This document shows positions 1-9,053 of a DNA stretch of 46,995 nucleotides, piece by piece. Source of the DNA: Bacteroidales bacterium UBA5515 (GTDB lineage: Bacteria; Bacteroidota; Bacteroidia; Bacteroidales; P3); contig DIOL01000025.1 of NCBI GenBank assembly GCA_002423895.1, forward strand, positions 80,383-127,377, read 5' to 3'. Within the stretch, counting starts at the first letter, position 1. Every line of letters starts with the position of its first letter. Below the pieces are notes generated by a model. It had not been told where the DNA came from and made no database searches. It saw nothing but the letters and a program-made list of their open reading frames with translations. Made by a program: the position numbers and the translations under genes.

Positions 1-45
1 GAAGGTTACTTTTTATATTTTATTTTTAATAGTAAAACTAATTAT

Positions 46-1656
46 TTATTTCTTAGTCATTGCTGCCTTGACAAAAGAAATAAATAGTGGATGTGGTTCT
101 TCAACTGTTGATTTATATTCTGGGTGGAATTGTACTCCTACAAAATATGGGTGATTAATCAATTCAACAACTTCAACTAAATTATTTTCAGGATTAATAC
201 CAGAACAAATCATTCCAGCTTCTTGAAATTCATTTAAATATTTATCGTTGAATTCATAACGATGACGATGTCTTTCAGAAATGTTTTCTGAGTTATATGC
301 ATCATATATCTTAGTCCCTTTCTTCAATCTGCAAGGATAAGCTCCCAAACGCATAGTCCCTCCCATATTGGTAACCTTCTTTTGTTCTTCCATCATATCC
401 ACAACTGGATGTTTGGTGCTTGGTGACATTTCAACAGAATGTGCATCTTTAAAATTCAATACATTTCTTGCAAATTCCACAACGGCCATTTGCATTCCCA
501 AACAAATTCCCAAGAAAGGAATATTATTTTCTCTTGCAAACTTAATTGCACAAAGTTTTCCTTCAATTCCTCTTGCTCCAAAGCCTGGGGCTACCAAAAT
601 TCCATCTAAATTGCTTAATTCTTCCTTACAAATTTCTTCTCCTTTTTCTAAAAGTTCAGAATGTATAAGTCTTAATTTTATCTTGCATTGTAATGATGCT
701 CCAGCATGAATGAAGGCTTCTGAAATTGATTTATAAGCATCCTTAAGTTCAACATACTTACCTACTAAACCAATGCTTACTTCATGTATTGGATTATTTA
801 GTTTATAAAGGAATCCTTTCCATTTTTCCAAATTAGGTTCACCTTGAGTTTTTACTCCAAGACGATTTAAAACTTGAATATCCAATTTTTCTTTAAGCAT
901 TCTTAAAGGCACTTCGTATATTGAAGGAGCATCTAATGATTCAATCACACTTTCTCTATCTACATTACAGAATAGTGCAATCTTATCTTTAATTCCATCA
1001 TGAAGTTTATGTTCTGTACGACATACAATAATATCTGGTTGAACTCCCTGTTCTTGCATTTCCTTTACAGAATGTTGAGTTGGTTTTGTTTTCAACTCTC
1101 CTGCAGCTGAAAGATAAGGAATATAGGTTAAATGTATAACAACAACATTTTTACCTAACTCCCATTTCATTTGACGAACAGATTCAATAAAAGGAAGTGA
1201 TTCTATATCTCCAACCACTCCACCTAATTCTGTTATTACAAAATCGTATTGATTAGTGTTACCAAGTACTTGAATTCTTCTTTTTATTTCATCAGTTACA
1301 TGAGGAATAACTTGAACTGTTCCTCCCAAATAATCGCCTCTACGTTCTTTGTCAATAACTGTTTGATATATTCTTCCTGTTGTTACGTTATTTGCCTGAG
1401 AAGTTCTAACATTAGTAAAACGTTCATAATGTCCTAAGTCCAAATCTGTTTCTGCTCCATCCTCAGTAACGAAACATTCTCCATGTTCATATGGGTTTAA
1501 TGTTCCTGGGTCAACATTTAAGTATGGATCTAACTTTTGAATTGTAACTGAAAAACCTCTAAGTTTAAGAAGTAAAGCAAGTGAAGAAGCCATTATTCCC
1601 TTTCCTAATGAAGAGGTTACGCCTCCTGTAACGAATATATATTTCGTATTTAACAT
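46..1656 (-). CDS. pyrG: CTP synthase
   Basis: Converts UTP to CTP using ATP and ammonia released from glutamine, the last step of de novo pyrimidine nucleotide synthesis in the cytoplasm. The 536 residues are the usual length. The N-terminal synthetase domain opens with FVTGGVTSSLGKG (about residues 8-20), the P-loop of this family. The C-terminal class I glutaminase domain has the nucleophile motif LGICLGMQ and ends with VGVQFHPEYKS, which supplies the catalytic His and Glu. The start is the ATG at 1656; a TATATTTG -7 box lies upstream on the same strand at 1694-1701. It is divergent from the flippase gene. No oddities were seen. Identification is firm. Confidence 0.98.
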   Translation of the reverse strand: MLNTKYIFVTGGVTSSLGKGIMASSLALLLKLRGFSVTIQKLDPYLNVDPGTLNPYEHGECFVTEDGAETDLDLGHYERFTNVRTSQANNVTTGRIYQTVIDKERRGDYLGGTVQVIPHVTDEIKRRIQVLGNTNQYDFVITELGGVVGDIESLPFIESVRQMKWELGKNVVVIHLTYIPYLSAAGELKTKPTQHSVKEMQEQGVQPDIIVCRTEHKLHDGIKDKIALFCNVDRESVIESLDAPSIYEVPLRMLKEKLDIQVLNRLGVKTQGEPNLEKWKGFLYKLNNPIHEVSIGLVGKYVELKDAYKSISEAFIHAGASLQCKIKLRLIHSELLEKGEEICKEELSNLDGILVAPGFGARGIEGKLCAIKFARENNIPFLGICLGMQMAVVEFARNVLNFKDAHSVEMSPSTKHPVVDMMEEQKKVTNMGGTMRLGAYPCRLKKGTKIYDAYNSENISERHRHRYEFNDKYLNEFQEAGMICSGINPENNLVEVVELINHPYFVGVQFHPEYKSTVEEPHPLFISFVKAAMTKK

Positions 1657-1693
1657 AACATTTACAATATTAAATTATCATCAAATAAAGATG

Positions 1694-1701
1694 CAAATAT
1701 A
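1694..1701 (-). promoter_or_regulatory. Predicted -7 box for pyrG
   Basis: On the minus strand this reads TATATTTG, matching the Bacteroidetes -7 consensus TAnnTTTG. It lies about 38 bp before the pyrG ATG. I see no good TTTG -33 element at 19-21 bp, so it is a half-match only. Confidence 0.5.
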
Positions 1702-1713
1702 ATCATTTTTTGC

Positions 1714-1743
1714 TTTGCATTAAGCATATTTATATTAATTTTG
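1714..1743 (+). promoter_or_regulatory. Predicted promoter of the flippase gene
   Basis: TTTG at 1714-1717, 18 bp spacer, TAATTTTG at 1736-1743: a near-complete Bacteroidetes promoter. Transcription would start a few bases before or at the ATG at 1749. This rules out the longer reading frame that begins at 1710 with a non-ATG codon, and makes the mRNA almost leaderless. Confidence 0.6.
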
Positions 1744-1748
1744 CAGCA

Positions 1749-3191
1749 ATGAATATAAAAGAGAAAACAATAAACGGAGTTATATGGAGTGCTATTGAAC
1801 GCTTTTCAGTTCAAATAATTCAATTTATTGTTCAAATAATTATTGCTCGTCTTCTCTTCCCTTCTGATTATGGACTTATTGGTATGCTTGCCATCTTTAT
1901 GGCTTTGGCTCAAACTTTTACTGATGGAGGACTTTCTAATGCTCTAATTCAAAAGAAAGATAGAAATGAAACAGATTATTCAACTGTTTTTTATTTTAAT
2001 ATTATAATAGGAATATTTCTTGCTCTTGTTTTCTTCCTTTCCTCTGGAATAATAGCTGATTTCTACGCAATGCCTAAGCTTAAGCTTGTTATTCAAGTTA
2101 TGTCTGTGAATTTAATTATTTTGGCATTTCAAGTAATTCAAAAAACAATTCTTACTATAAAAATTGACTTTAAAACTCAGGCAAAAGCTTCTTTAATATC
2201 TGTAATTATTGGAGGTGCAATTGGAATTGTGATGGCTTACAAAGGATTTGGAGTTTGGGCTTTGGTTGCACAATTTACTGCAATAAATTTATTTCAAACC
2301 TCACTTTACTGGTATTTTGAAAAATGGAGACCAAAACTGATATTTTCTAAATCTTCTTTTTCTCGACTTTTTGGTTTTGGTTCAAAGATTTTATTAGCAA
2401 ACTTAATTCATACCATATACTTAAATCTTTATACACTGGTAATTGGTAAAAGATTTTCAGCAACTGACCTTGGTTATTATACTCGTGCAGATCAGTTTGC
2501 TCAATTTCCTTCTTCAAACATAACTGGAATTCTTTGGAGAGTTACCTACCCTATAATGTCATCAATTCAAGATGAAAATGAAAAACTTAAAATAGTATAT
2601 CGTCAATACATTCGACTTTCTGCATTTATAGTTTTCCCATTAATGATAGGATTAGCTGCTATTGCAGAACCTTTTATAGTTTTTATTCTTACTGAAAAAT
2701 GGAAAGGAATTGTCCCAATTCTTCAAATTATATCTCTTTACTATATGCTTTACCCATTAAATGCTATTAATCAGAATCTGATGCAGGTAAAAGGAAGAAG
2801 TGATTTATTCTTGAAATTGGAAATTGTAAAAAAGATAATTGGTGTTGCACTATTGTTTATTTCCCTGCCTTTTGGAATTTATGTTCTTTGTTTAAGCTTA
2901 ATTGTTTATGCATTAATTAATCTTGCACTAAATACTTATTTCACTTCAAAACTAATTAATTTTAATATACCACAACAAATAAAAGATATTTTCAAAGTTC
3001 TTTTAGCTGCAGCATTTATGGGAGGAGTTGTCTATTTGATTAATTATGTTGAAATATCCTATCTTCTCAAACTTATATTAGGTATTATTATTGGTGGAAT
3101 AAGCTACTATTTAATTGCAAGAATCTTTAGAATGAAAGAATTGGAGCAATTGGTTTCACTTCTTAAAGGATATTTAAAGAAAAAAGCATAA
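1749..3191 (+). CDS. Wzx-like polysaccharide flippase (MOP superfamily)
   Basis: Predicted inner-membrane flippase of the polysaccharide biosynthesis / MOP exporter family, expected to move lipid-linked oligosaccharide units across the membrane. The 480 residues form about 12-14 hydrophobic segments. The N-terminus resembles this family (MNIKEKTINGVIWSAIERF, then IARLLFPSDYGLIGML and FTDGGLSNALIQ). The frame is open upstream to 1710, but the predicted promoter -7 box ends at 1743, so I chose the ATG at 1749. It stands alone, divergent from pyrG and convergent with gyrB; no glycosyltransferase cluster is adjacent, so the substrate (O-antigen, capsule or teichuronic-type polymer) cannot be told. 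The stop codon lies against the gyrB terminator hairpin. Confidence 0.85.
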   Translation: MNIKEKTINGVIWSAIERFSVQIIQFIVQIIIARLLFPSDYGLIGMLAIFMALAQTFTDGGLSNALIQKKDRNETDYSTVFYFNIIIGIFLALVFFLSSGIIADFYAMPKLKLVIQVMSVNLIILAFQVIQKTILTIKIDFKTQAKASLISVIIGGAIGIVMAYKGFGVWALVAQFTAINLFQTSLYWYFEKWRPKLIFSKSSFSRLFGFGSKILLANLIHTIYLNLYTLVIGKRFSATDLGYYTRADQFAQFPSSNITGILWRVTYPIMSSIQDENEKLKIVYRQYIRLSAFIVFPLMIGLAAIAEPFIVFILTEKWKGIVPILQIISLYYMLYPLNAINQNLMQVKGRSDLFLKLEIVKKIIGVALLFISLPFGIYVLCLSLIVYALINLALNTYFTSKLINFNIPQQIKDIFKVLLAAAFMGGVVYLINYVEISYLLKLILGIIIGGISYYLIARIFRMKELEQLVSLLKGYLKKKA

Positions 3192-3228
3192 AAAAAGCTC
3201 CAAAACTTTTTTCAGGAAGTATTGGAGC
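3190..3228 (-). terminator. Intrinsic terminator of gyrB
   Basis: Inverted repeat GCTCCAA (3197-3203) and TTGGAGC (3222-3228). Read on the minus strand the hairpin is followed by a T run (3190-3196), as expected for transcripts leaving gyrB. There is no T run on the plus side, so it should work poorly for the convergent flippase gene. Confidence 0.75.
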
Positions 3229-3264
3229 AATAATATTTAAAAAGTATATTCTCTTTTTGCTTAA

Positions 3265-5211
3265 TTATGCATCAATATTTGCATAAGTTGCATTCTTTTC
3301 AATAAACTCTCTTCTTGGAGGCACTTCATCTCCCATAAGCATTGAAAATACTCTGTCGGCTTCTGTTGCGTTTTCAATATCAACTTGACGGAATGTTCTT
3401 GTTTCTGGATTCATTGTTGTTTCCCAAAGTTGGGTTTCACTCATTTCTCCAAGACCTTTGTAACGTTGAACTGAAACACCTGTTTCTCCAAATTCGTCTT
3501 GATATCTTTGACGTTCTTCCTCAGTCCAGCAATAACGTTCTTGCTTTCCTTTCTTTACTAAATATAAAGGAGGAGTTGCAATATAAACATATCCACTCTC
3601 AATCAATTCTCTCATATATCTAAAGAAGAAAGTTAAAATTAGAGTTGCAATATGGCTACCATCAACGTCGGCATCGGTCATAATTACTACCTTATGATAA
3701 CGCAATTTTTCCATATTTAAAGCCTTGCTGTCTTCAGCAGTACCAATTGAAACTCCAAGAGCTGTGTAAATATTCTTTATTTCTTCTGAATCCAAAACTC
3801 TGTGAGGCATTGCCTTTTCAACATTTAAAATCTTACCTCTAAGTGGAAGAATTGCTTGATATTCTCTGTTTCTTCCTTGTTTTGCTGTTCCACCTGCAGA
3901 ATCCCCTTCGACAAGGAATAATTCGCATTTTTCTGGATCAGCATCTGAACAGTCGGCAAGTTTTCCAGGTAACCCTGCAACTCCCAATACTGTTTGACGT
4001 TGTACTAATTCTCTTGCCTTACGTGCTGCATGTCGAGCAGTTGCTGCAAGAATAACCTTATTTACAATTTGTTTTGCTTCTTTTGGATTTTCTTCCAAAT
4101 AGTTGGTCAAAAGTTCTGAAACAATTTGGTCAACAGCTCCCATTACCTCATTATTTCCTAATTTAGTTTTGGTTTGACCTTCAAATTGTGGCTCTTGTAC
4201 TTTAACTGAAATTACAGCTGTCAATCCTTCACGGAAGTCATCTCCAGTTATTTCAAACTTAAGTTTTTCCAACATCCCACTTTTATCTGCATAACTCTTA
4301 AGGGTACGTGTTAATCCTCTACGAAAACCTGAAAGATGTGTTCCTCCTTCATGAGTGTTGATATTATTAACGTAAGAATGAATGTTTTCGGAGAAAGTTG
4401 TATTGTATTGCATTGCAACTTCAATAGGAATATCCTGCTTTTGTCCTTCAATATAAATTGGCTCTGGCATTAGTTTTTCACGATTACCATCCAAATATTC
4501 TATAAAGTCTTTTAATCCTTGTTCAGAAAGAAATCTTTCTGATAAATAGCTTCCATCTTCATTCTTAACTCTAAAATCTGTTATTGAAAGTTCTAAGCCT
4601 TTATTTAGAAATGCTAATTCTCTTAAACGAGTACAAAGAGTTTCGTAATTATATTCTAAAACGGTGAATATTGAACCATCAGGTTTAAACTGAGTTGTTG
4701 TACCTGTTTTGGAAGAGTCGCCTACTTCTCTAACTGAATATGTAGGGATACCTTTTGAATATTCTTGTTCATATTCTTTTCCATCTCTGAAAACGCTAAC
4801 TTTCATTAATGAAGAAAGAGCATTAACGCAACTTACACCCACACCGTGCAAACCTCCAGAAACCTTATAAGAGCCTTTATCAAACTTTCCTCCAGCATGT
4901 AAAACAGTCATTACAACTTCTAACGCACTTCTACCTTCTTTTTCGTGCATATCCACAGGAATACCACGACCATTATCCTCAACTCTTATTGAATTATCTT
5001 CTAAAATTGAAACATTTATTTTAGTACAGTATCCTGCTAAAGCCTCATCAATTGAATTATCAACAACCTCATACACTAAGTGGTGCAAACCTCTTGTATT
5101 AACATCGCCAATATACATAGCAGGACGCATACGAACTGCTTCTAATCCTTCAAGAACTGTAATATTATCAGCTGAATAACCATTTTTAGTTTTATTCAAT
5201 TCTTCACTCAT
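3265..5211 (-). CDS. gyrB: DNA gyrase subunit B
   Basis: ATPase and TOPRIM subunit of DNA gyrase, which introduces negative supercoils together with GyrA. From the N-terminus: GHKL ATPase domain (VDNSIDEALAG, DNGRGIPVD, GGLHGVGVSCVNALS), transducer domain, TOPRIM domain with EGDSAGGTAKQGRN and DADVDGSHI, and the C-terminal QRYKGLGEM motif. The 648 residues fit the short bacterial form without the long proteobacterial insert. The frame continues to a TTG at 5217, but the ATG at 5211 (MSEELNKT) is the more likely start. A TATATTTG -7 box lies upstream at 5241-5248. The gene is preceded by palindrome array 1. GyrB rather than ParE is supported by the sequence overall, but the two families are close. 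Confidence 0.95.
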   Translation of the reverse strand: MSEELNKTKNGYSADNITVLEGLEAVRMRPAMYIGDVNTRGLHHLVYEVVDNSIDEALAGYCTKINVSILEDNSIRVEDNGRGIPVDMHEKEGRSALEVVMTVLHAGGKFDKGSYKVSGGLHGVGVSCVNALSSLMKVSVFRDGKEYEQEYSKGIPTYSVREVGDSSKTGTTTQFKPDGSIFTVLEYNYETLCTRLRELAFLNKGLELSITDFRVKNEDGSYLSERFLSEQGLKDFIEYLDGNREKLMPEPIYIEGQKQDIPIEVAMQYNTTFSENIHSYVNNINTHEGGTHLSGFRRGLTRTLKSYADKSGMLEKLKFEITGDDFREGLTAVISVKVQEPQFEGQTKTKLGNNEVMGAVDQIVSELLTNYLEENPKEAKQIVNKVILAATARHAARKARELVQRQTVLGVAGLPGKLADCSDADPEKCELFLVEGDSAGGTAKQGRNREYQAILPLRGKILNVEKAMPHRVLDSEEIKNIYTALGVSIGTAEDSKALNMEKLRYHKVVIMTDADVDGSHIATLILTFFFRYMRELIESGYVYIATPPLYLVKKGKQERYCWTEEERQRYQDEFGETGVSVQRYKGLGEMSETQLWETTMNPETRTFRQVDIENATEADRVFSMLMGDEVPPRREFIEKNATYANIDA

Positions 5212-5240
5212 CTTCAATATAATTTTTTAAAATCAATCTG

Positions 5241-5248
5241 CAAATATA
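5241..5248 (-). promoter_or_regulatory. Predicted -7 box for gyrB
   Basis: Minus-strand TATATTTG about 30 bp before the gyrB ATG. Upstream at the -33 distance there is only a TTTA-like match. Confidence 0.45.
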
Positions 5249-5385
5249 CAAAAAAGATTTGACACTAAATATCATTTAAAACATATATTCCTATTAGAAA
5301 ACAAATCAAAGTTATAAGAAAAGAATTAATGAAGAAAATTGTAGTTATGTAGATTTTATTTTAAGGTTGAATATGCTTATTTATA

Positions 5386-5418
5386 TAAGATTCTAAGGAA
5401 AATAAACCTTATTTAAAC
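5386..5418 (-). repeat. Tail of array 1 (reverse orientation)
   Basis: Read on the minus strand this gives TAAATAAGGTTTATTTTCCTT, close to the start of the tails that follow arrays 2 and 3 (CTAAATAAGG[A/T]TTAATTT...). The AATAAGG begins 38 bp from the first palindrome centre (5451), close to 18 bp plus one 22-bp unit. Confidence 0.6.
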
Positions 5419-5441
5419 ATAATTATATCAAGTAAAAATTC

Positions 5442-5590
5442 AGTAAGGTGCCACCATACTTATAGTATCATGCCACCTTATTAAAGTAAGGTGCCACCTT
5501 ACTCGAGTAACATGCCACCATACTATTGTTATGGTCGTACCATAATACCACTAAGGTACGACCATAACTACATTAAGGTCGTACCTTATG
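5442..5590. repeat. Palindrome array 1, seven units at 21-22 bp
   Basis: Seven palindromic units with centres at 5451, 5473, 5494, 5515, 5537, 5559 and 5581 (intervals 22, 21, 21, 22, 22, 22). Units 1-4 have a TGCCACC core; unit 3 is the perfect 19-mer AGTAAGGTGCCACCTTACT. Units 1 and 3 carry GGTGCCACC while units 2 and 4 carry CATGCCACC. Units 5 and 7 carry GGTCGTACC and unit 6 carries its reverse complement GGTACGACC. It lies upstream of gyrB and downstream of the 7TM-HD gene. The repeats are too short and too palindromic for a CRISPR, and no cas gene is near. Function unknown. Confidence 0.9.
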
Positions 5591-5723
5591 AAATTTAAAC
5601 TTGATTTAAATAAATTAAATCCTGATTTACATACACTTAATAAAGGTAAAAATAAATATATAGCTTGATTAATTTATACTAATCAGCATAAGAGGAAAAA
5701 TTGATAATAATAAAAGTTATTTT

Positions 5724-7559
5724 CTACTTTAAAACAGGATATTGGATTCTTGTATGATAAATTGCTTGTAGCTTTTTCTTAAGAACTTGTTTGATTATGG
5801 TTATATCTCTAAAAGTAATGTTAGAATTGGAGAATTGATCGTTATTGATTTGGTCATCAATTATTCCATCAACCAAATTACTTATTGATTTTTCAGAATG
5901 ATCCTTCAAACTTCTTGAAGCTGCTTCAACACTATCAACCATCATTACAACAGCTGTTTCTCTTGAAAATGGCTTAGGACCTTTGTAGGTGAACATATTT
6001 TCATCAATTGGAAGTTCTGGATGTTCTAATTTCTGCTTATTATAGAAAAATTTTGTTTTGGTTGAGCCATGGTGTGTGCGAATAAAATCAATTATTGGTT
6101 CAGGAAGTTTATATTTATGAGCAAGTTTAACTCCATCAACAACATGAGAAGTTATAATTTGAGCAGATTCTTCATTTGATGTTTCATTGTGAGGATTAAA
6201 CCCAGTATGTTGATTTTCTATAAAGAAAAGAGGTTTAAATGTTTTGCCTATATCATGATGTAAAGCACCAACTCTAACTAAAAGAGCATTACCTCCTATT
6301 TGATGAATTAAATCTTCTGCAAGATTAGCCACTTGAACAGAATGTTGAAAAGTACCAGGAGCCTTAATGGACAATTCTCTTAGAATTTTATTATTAGTAT
6401 CTGAATATTCCAACAAAGACAATTCACTTACGTAACCAAATATTTTTTCAAAAATAAATATTAAAGGGAAAGCCAAAAGAGTCATACCTGCATTCATTGC
6501 AAAATAGGCAAAACGGTAAGGATTTATTTTTGACAGGTCTGCATCCTGAATAAGAGTTAAAGCCAAGTAAACTATTGAATAAGTAAAAAAGACAAAAACG
6601 CTTGTTTTAATAAAGTCAGATCTTCTTTCAAGATGTTCCATACTTATTATTACCATCATTCCAACCATAAGTTGATAGAAAACAAATTCAAAACTATTTG
6701 GAACAGAAAATCCAATTATAATTATATTTACCAAGAAAACATATAAAGATGAACGGGAATCAAAAAAGGTTCTGATAAGAATTGGGGTCAAACAAAGAGG
6801 AGCAACATATATATAACGTAAATTAACATCAACAATAATTGCCGTTATGCCAACCATCATAATAATTACAGTAAGAATTAAGATTATTTTTCTGTTGTCT
6901 TCATAAAGCTCAGAAATAATATATTTGAAGAAAAATAGCATTGACAAGAGTGCTATAGCAACCAAAATAAACTGTCCTAAAATTTGTTTGTATATTATTC
7001 TATGAGCAGTAAACTTTTCATCATAAGCCTTTCTATAGATTGAAAGTGCTTCATATTTTGTTTGACTAACCTCCTCTCCTTTAGCAATTATTTGATCTCC
7101 TTTAGCTATAGATTCTTTAATTGTTGAAATATTATTTAATTTAATATCCAGAGCCTCTTGTGTTTTTTCTTTATTGAATTTTAAAGGAGCTGTTATTTCG
7201 GATAATTTAACATCAAAAGGAATGGAATCTTTAAGAACAACAATTGAATAACTTAAAGGCAACCCTTCAACTTCTTTAGGAATATAAATACTGTCGCCTT
7301 CAACAATATCAAAATAAAGTTTCTTATTCTTAATTATTGCTGACTTTTCTTCCTTCAACTCATCATTAGACTTTGTGATAACAATATCGATTGGAGAAAT
7401 TAAATTGTCATACTCCCAAAAAGAACCTTGCTGAAAATCATACTTAAAAGTCTGATTAGAAGGAAATATCCAAACAATTAAAGCACTTGCAATCAATGCC
7501 ATCATTGATTTGCCAATATTTGCTAAAATTTTCCTTTTTCTTGCTTTATTTGTCGCCAT
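5724..7559 (-). CDS. 7TM-HD phosphohydrolase, PgpH-like
   Basis: Membrane phosphohydrolase of the 7TMR-HD family. The studied member PgpH hydrolyses the second messenger c-di-AMP, so that is the likely reaction here by homology. Order in the 611 residues: one N-terminal membrane segment (about 17-33), an extracytoplasmic 7TMR-HDED region (about 35-190), seven membrane segments (about 195-385) and a cytoplasmic HD domain. The HD domain has HSVQVANLAE, GALHHDIGKT, THHG and VMMVDSVEAASRS, so all metal ligands appear present. The extracytoplasmic part is shorter than in some Firmicutes homologues. The ATG overlaps the end of mlaF by 14 bp, placing it last in the clpC-mlaE-mlaF operon and suggesting translational coupling. 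Confidence 0.88.
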   Translation of the reverse strand: MATNKARKRKILANIGKSMMALIASALIVWIFPSNQTFKYDFQQGSFWEYDNLISPIDIVITKSNDELKEEKSAIIKNKKLYFDIVEGDSIYIPKEVEGLPLSYSIVVLKDSIPFDVKLSEITAPLKFNKEKTQEALDIKLNNISTIKESIAKGDQIIAKGEEVSQTKYEALSIYRKAYDEKFTAHRIIYKQILGQFILVAIALLSMLFFFKYIISELYEDNRKIILILTVIIMMVGITAIIVDVNLRYIYVAPLCLTPILIRTFFDSRSSLYVFLVNIIIIGFSVPNSFEFVFYQLMVGMMVIISMEHLERRSDFIKTSVFVFFTYSIVYLALTLIQDADLSKINPYRFAYFAMNAGMTLLAFPLIFIFEKIFGYVSELSLLEYSDTNNKILRELSIKAPGTFQHSVQVANLAEDLIHQIGGNALLVRVGALHHDIGKTFKPLFFIENQHTGFNPHNETSNEESAQIITSHVVDGVKLAHKYKLPEPIIDFIRTHHGSTKTKFFYNKQKLEHPELPIDENMFTYKGPKPFSRETAVVMMVDSVEAASRSLKDHSEKSISNLVDGIIDDQINNDQFSNSNITFRDITIIKQVLKKKLQAIYHTRIQYPVLK

Positions 7560-8307
7560 TTTTTTCTTTTATCTTCTTGGTTAATGCTGAACAAAAAATA
7601 AAATCATTGAGTTCTTTATTATCTGAATTCAAAAAATTCTTATTATCTCCCTGCCACCACAATTCACCTTGATGTAAATAGTAAATTCTCTCACCAATTT
7701 CCAAAACTGAATTCATATCATGAGTATTAATAATTGTTGTAATGTTATATTCATGAGTAATATCGGAAATCAATTCATCAATTAGGATTGAAGTTTGAGG
7801 GTCTAATCCAGAATTTGGTTCATCACAGAATAAATATTTAGGCTTAGCAGCAATAGCTCTTGCAATGGCAACTCTTTTTTTCATTCCTCCACTAAGTTCG
7901 GAAGGCATCATCTTATTTATTCCTTTCAAATTAACTCTTTCCAAACATACATTAACCTGATCAAGCATCTTTGCACGAGAAGTTCTTTGAAACATTCTAA
8001 TAGGAAACATTACATTTTCTTCAATATTCATAGAATCAAACAAAGCACCAGCTTGAAAAACCATTCCCATGTCTTTTCTAACGTCAATTTGTTGAGTGAT
8101 TGTCATTTTATTGAACACTCTATTGCCAAACATAACCTCTCCCTCATCAGGAGAATGCAAACCAACAAGAGTTTTCATCAAAACAGTTTTTCCACTACCA
8201 CTCTGTCCAATAATCAAATTACATTTTCCTTTTGCAAATTGAATATTAATATTCTTAAGCACTTGCCTTCCCTCAAAGGATTTTGATATATTTTTAATTT
8301 CAATCAT
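7546..8307 (-). CDS. MlaF-like ABC transporter ATPase
   Basis: ATP-binding subunit of an MCE/Mla-type ABC transporter, which moves phospholipid between the membranes of Gram-negative cells. The 253 residues include Walker A GQSGSGKTVL (about 34-43), signature LSGGMKKRVAIARAI, Walker B YLFCDEPNSGLDP and the switch His in NTHDM. The start overlaps the mlaE stop by one base and the end overlaps the next gene by 14 bp. The partner permease is directly upstream. No MCE-domain (MlaD) gene follows, as it does in proteobacterial mla operons, so the substrate-binding protein must be encoded elsewhere. Confidence 0.9.
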   Translation of the reverse strand: MIEIKNISKSFEGRQVLKNINIQFAKGKCNLIIGQSGSGKTVLMKTLVGLHSPDEGEVMFGNRVFNKMTITQQIDVRKDMGMVFQAGALFDSMNIEENVMFPIRMFQRTSRAKMLDQVNVCLERVNLKGINKMMPSELSGGMKKRVAIARAIAAKPKYLFCDEPNSGLDPQTSILIDELISDITHEYNITTIINTHDMNSVLEIGERIYYLHQGELWWQGDNKNFLNSDNKELNDFIFCSALTKKIKEKNGDK

Positions 8308-9053
8308 TAGAAGAATAAATTAGTCATTAGCAAATTAAAAATCATAATTACAACACTGCTTTGAACAACTGCCTTAGTGCTTTGAATGCCTACTTCTACA
8401 GAACCTCCAACCATAGTATAACCTCTATATGAAGCAATTGAAGAAATAATTAACGCATTTACTGCTGTTTTAACTATGGCATAAACAACATCATAAGAAG
8501 TGAACTCAAGCCTAATACCTTCAATGTAATGAAAAGCTGACAATCCATTTGCCATTCCTCCAAATCCTCCTCCAATTAATCCGATAAAAATACTAAGAAT
8601 AATTAGTAAAGGAAAAAAAATAAAACAAGCAAATATTTTAGGTAAAATAAGATAATTGGCAGTATTTACTCCCATTACCTCCATTGCATCTATTTGTTCG
8701 GATATTTTTTGAGAACCAATTTCAGAAGCAATCATAGAAGCACATTTTCCTGCTAAAATTAGAGAAATAACAGTTGGTGCAAACTCCAGTATAAGAGCTT
8801 TTCTTGAAGCATATCCATAAATCCAAGAAGGATAGATTGGATTTTCCAAATTAAGTATCATTTGAATTACAACTGCTGCACCAACAAATACAGAAATAAC
8901 ACAAACAATTGGGATTGAATTTACCCCCAATGCCTCCATCTCATGAAGAATTTGCCTGCGAAATATATGCATATTTTGAGGTTTTTTAAAGGCATCCTTC
9001 ATTAATATAAGGTATGATCCAAATTCTAATATGAAGTTTTTAATTAACGACAT
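8307..9053 (-). CDS. MlaE-like ABC transporter permease
   Basis: Inner-membrane permease of the MlaE/YrbE family (248 residues, about five to six hydrophobic segments). It carries the family motif SQKISEQIDAMEVMGVN followed by LILPKIFACFIFFPLL, the cytoplasmic coupling region. It pairs with the ATPase that follows and shares one base with it, and its ATG overlaps the stop of clpC by one base. In Mla systems the permease and ATPase form a 2:2 core that works with MCE proteins. No other function is likely. Confidence 0.9.
   Translation of the reverse strand: MSLIKNFILEFGSYLILMKDAFKKPQNMHIFRRQILHEMEALGVNSIPIVCVISVFVGAAVVIQMILNLENPIYPSWIYGYASRKALILEFAPTVISLILAGKCASMIASEIGSQKISEQIDAMEVMGVNTANYLILPKIFACFIFFPLLIILSIFIGLIGGGFGGMANGLSAFHYIEGIRLEFTSYDVVYAIVKTAVNALIISSIASYRGYTMVGGSVEVGIQSTKAVVQSSVVIMIFNLLMTNLFF

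Larger units (their letters stand above)
5218..5723. other. Intergenic region holding palindrome array 1
   Basis: About 500 bp between gyrB and the 7TM-HD gene with no convincing reading frame. It contains the gyrB -7 box, a reversed tail match (5386-5418) and seven palindromic units (5442-5590). The remaining AT-rich sequence (about 5591-5723 and 5250-5385) shows nothing I can name. Confidence 0.7.

Noticed and set aside
1710..1748. Upstream start of the flippase gene
   Set aside because: It uses a non-ATG codon and overlaps the predicted promoter; the family N-terminus begins at 1749.
5442..5590. CRISPR array
   Set aside because: Units are palindromes of 13-19 bp with spacers of only 3-9 bp, far from the 30/30 plan of CRISPRs, and no cas gene is present.
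5218..5723. Replication origin with iterons near gyrB
   Set aside because: No dnaA, dnaN or recF, no DnaA-box cluster, and the same arrays occur at three other sites in the window.
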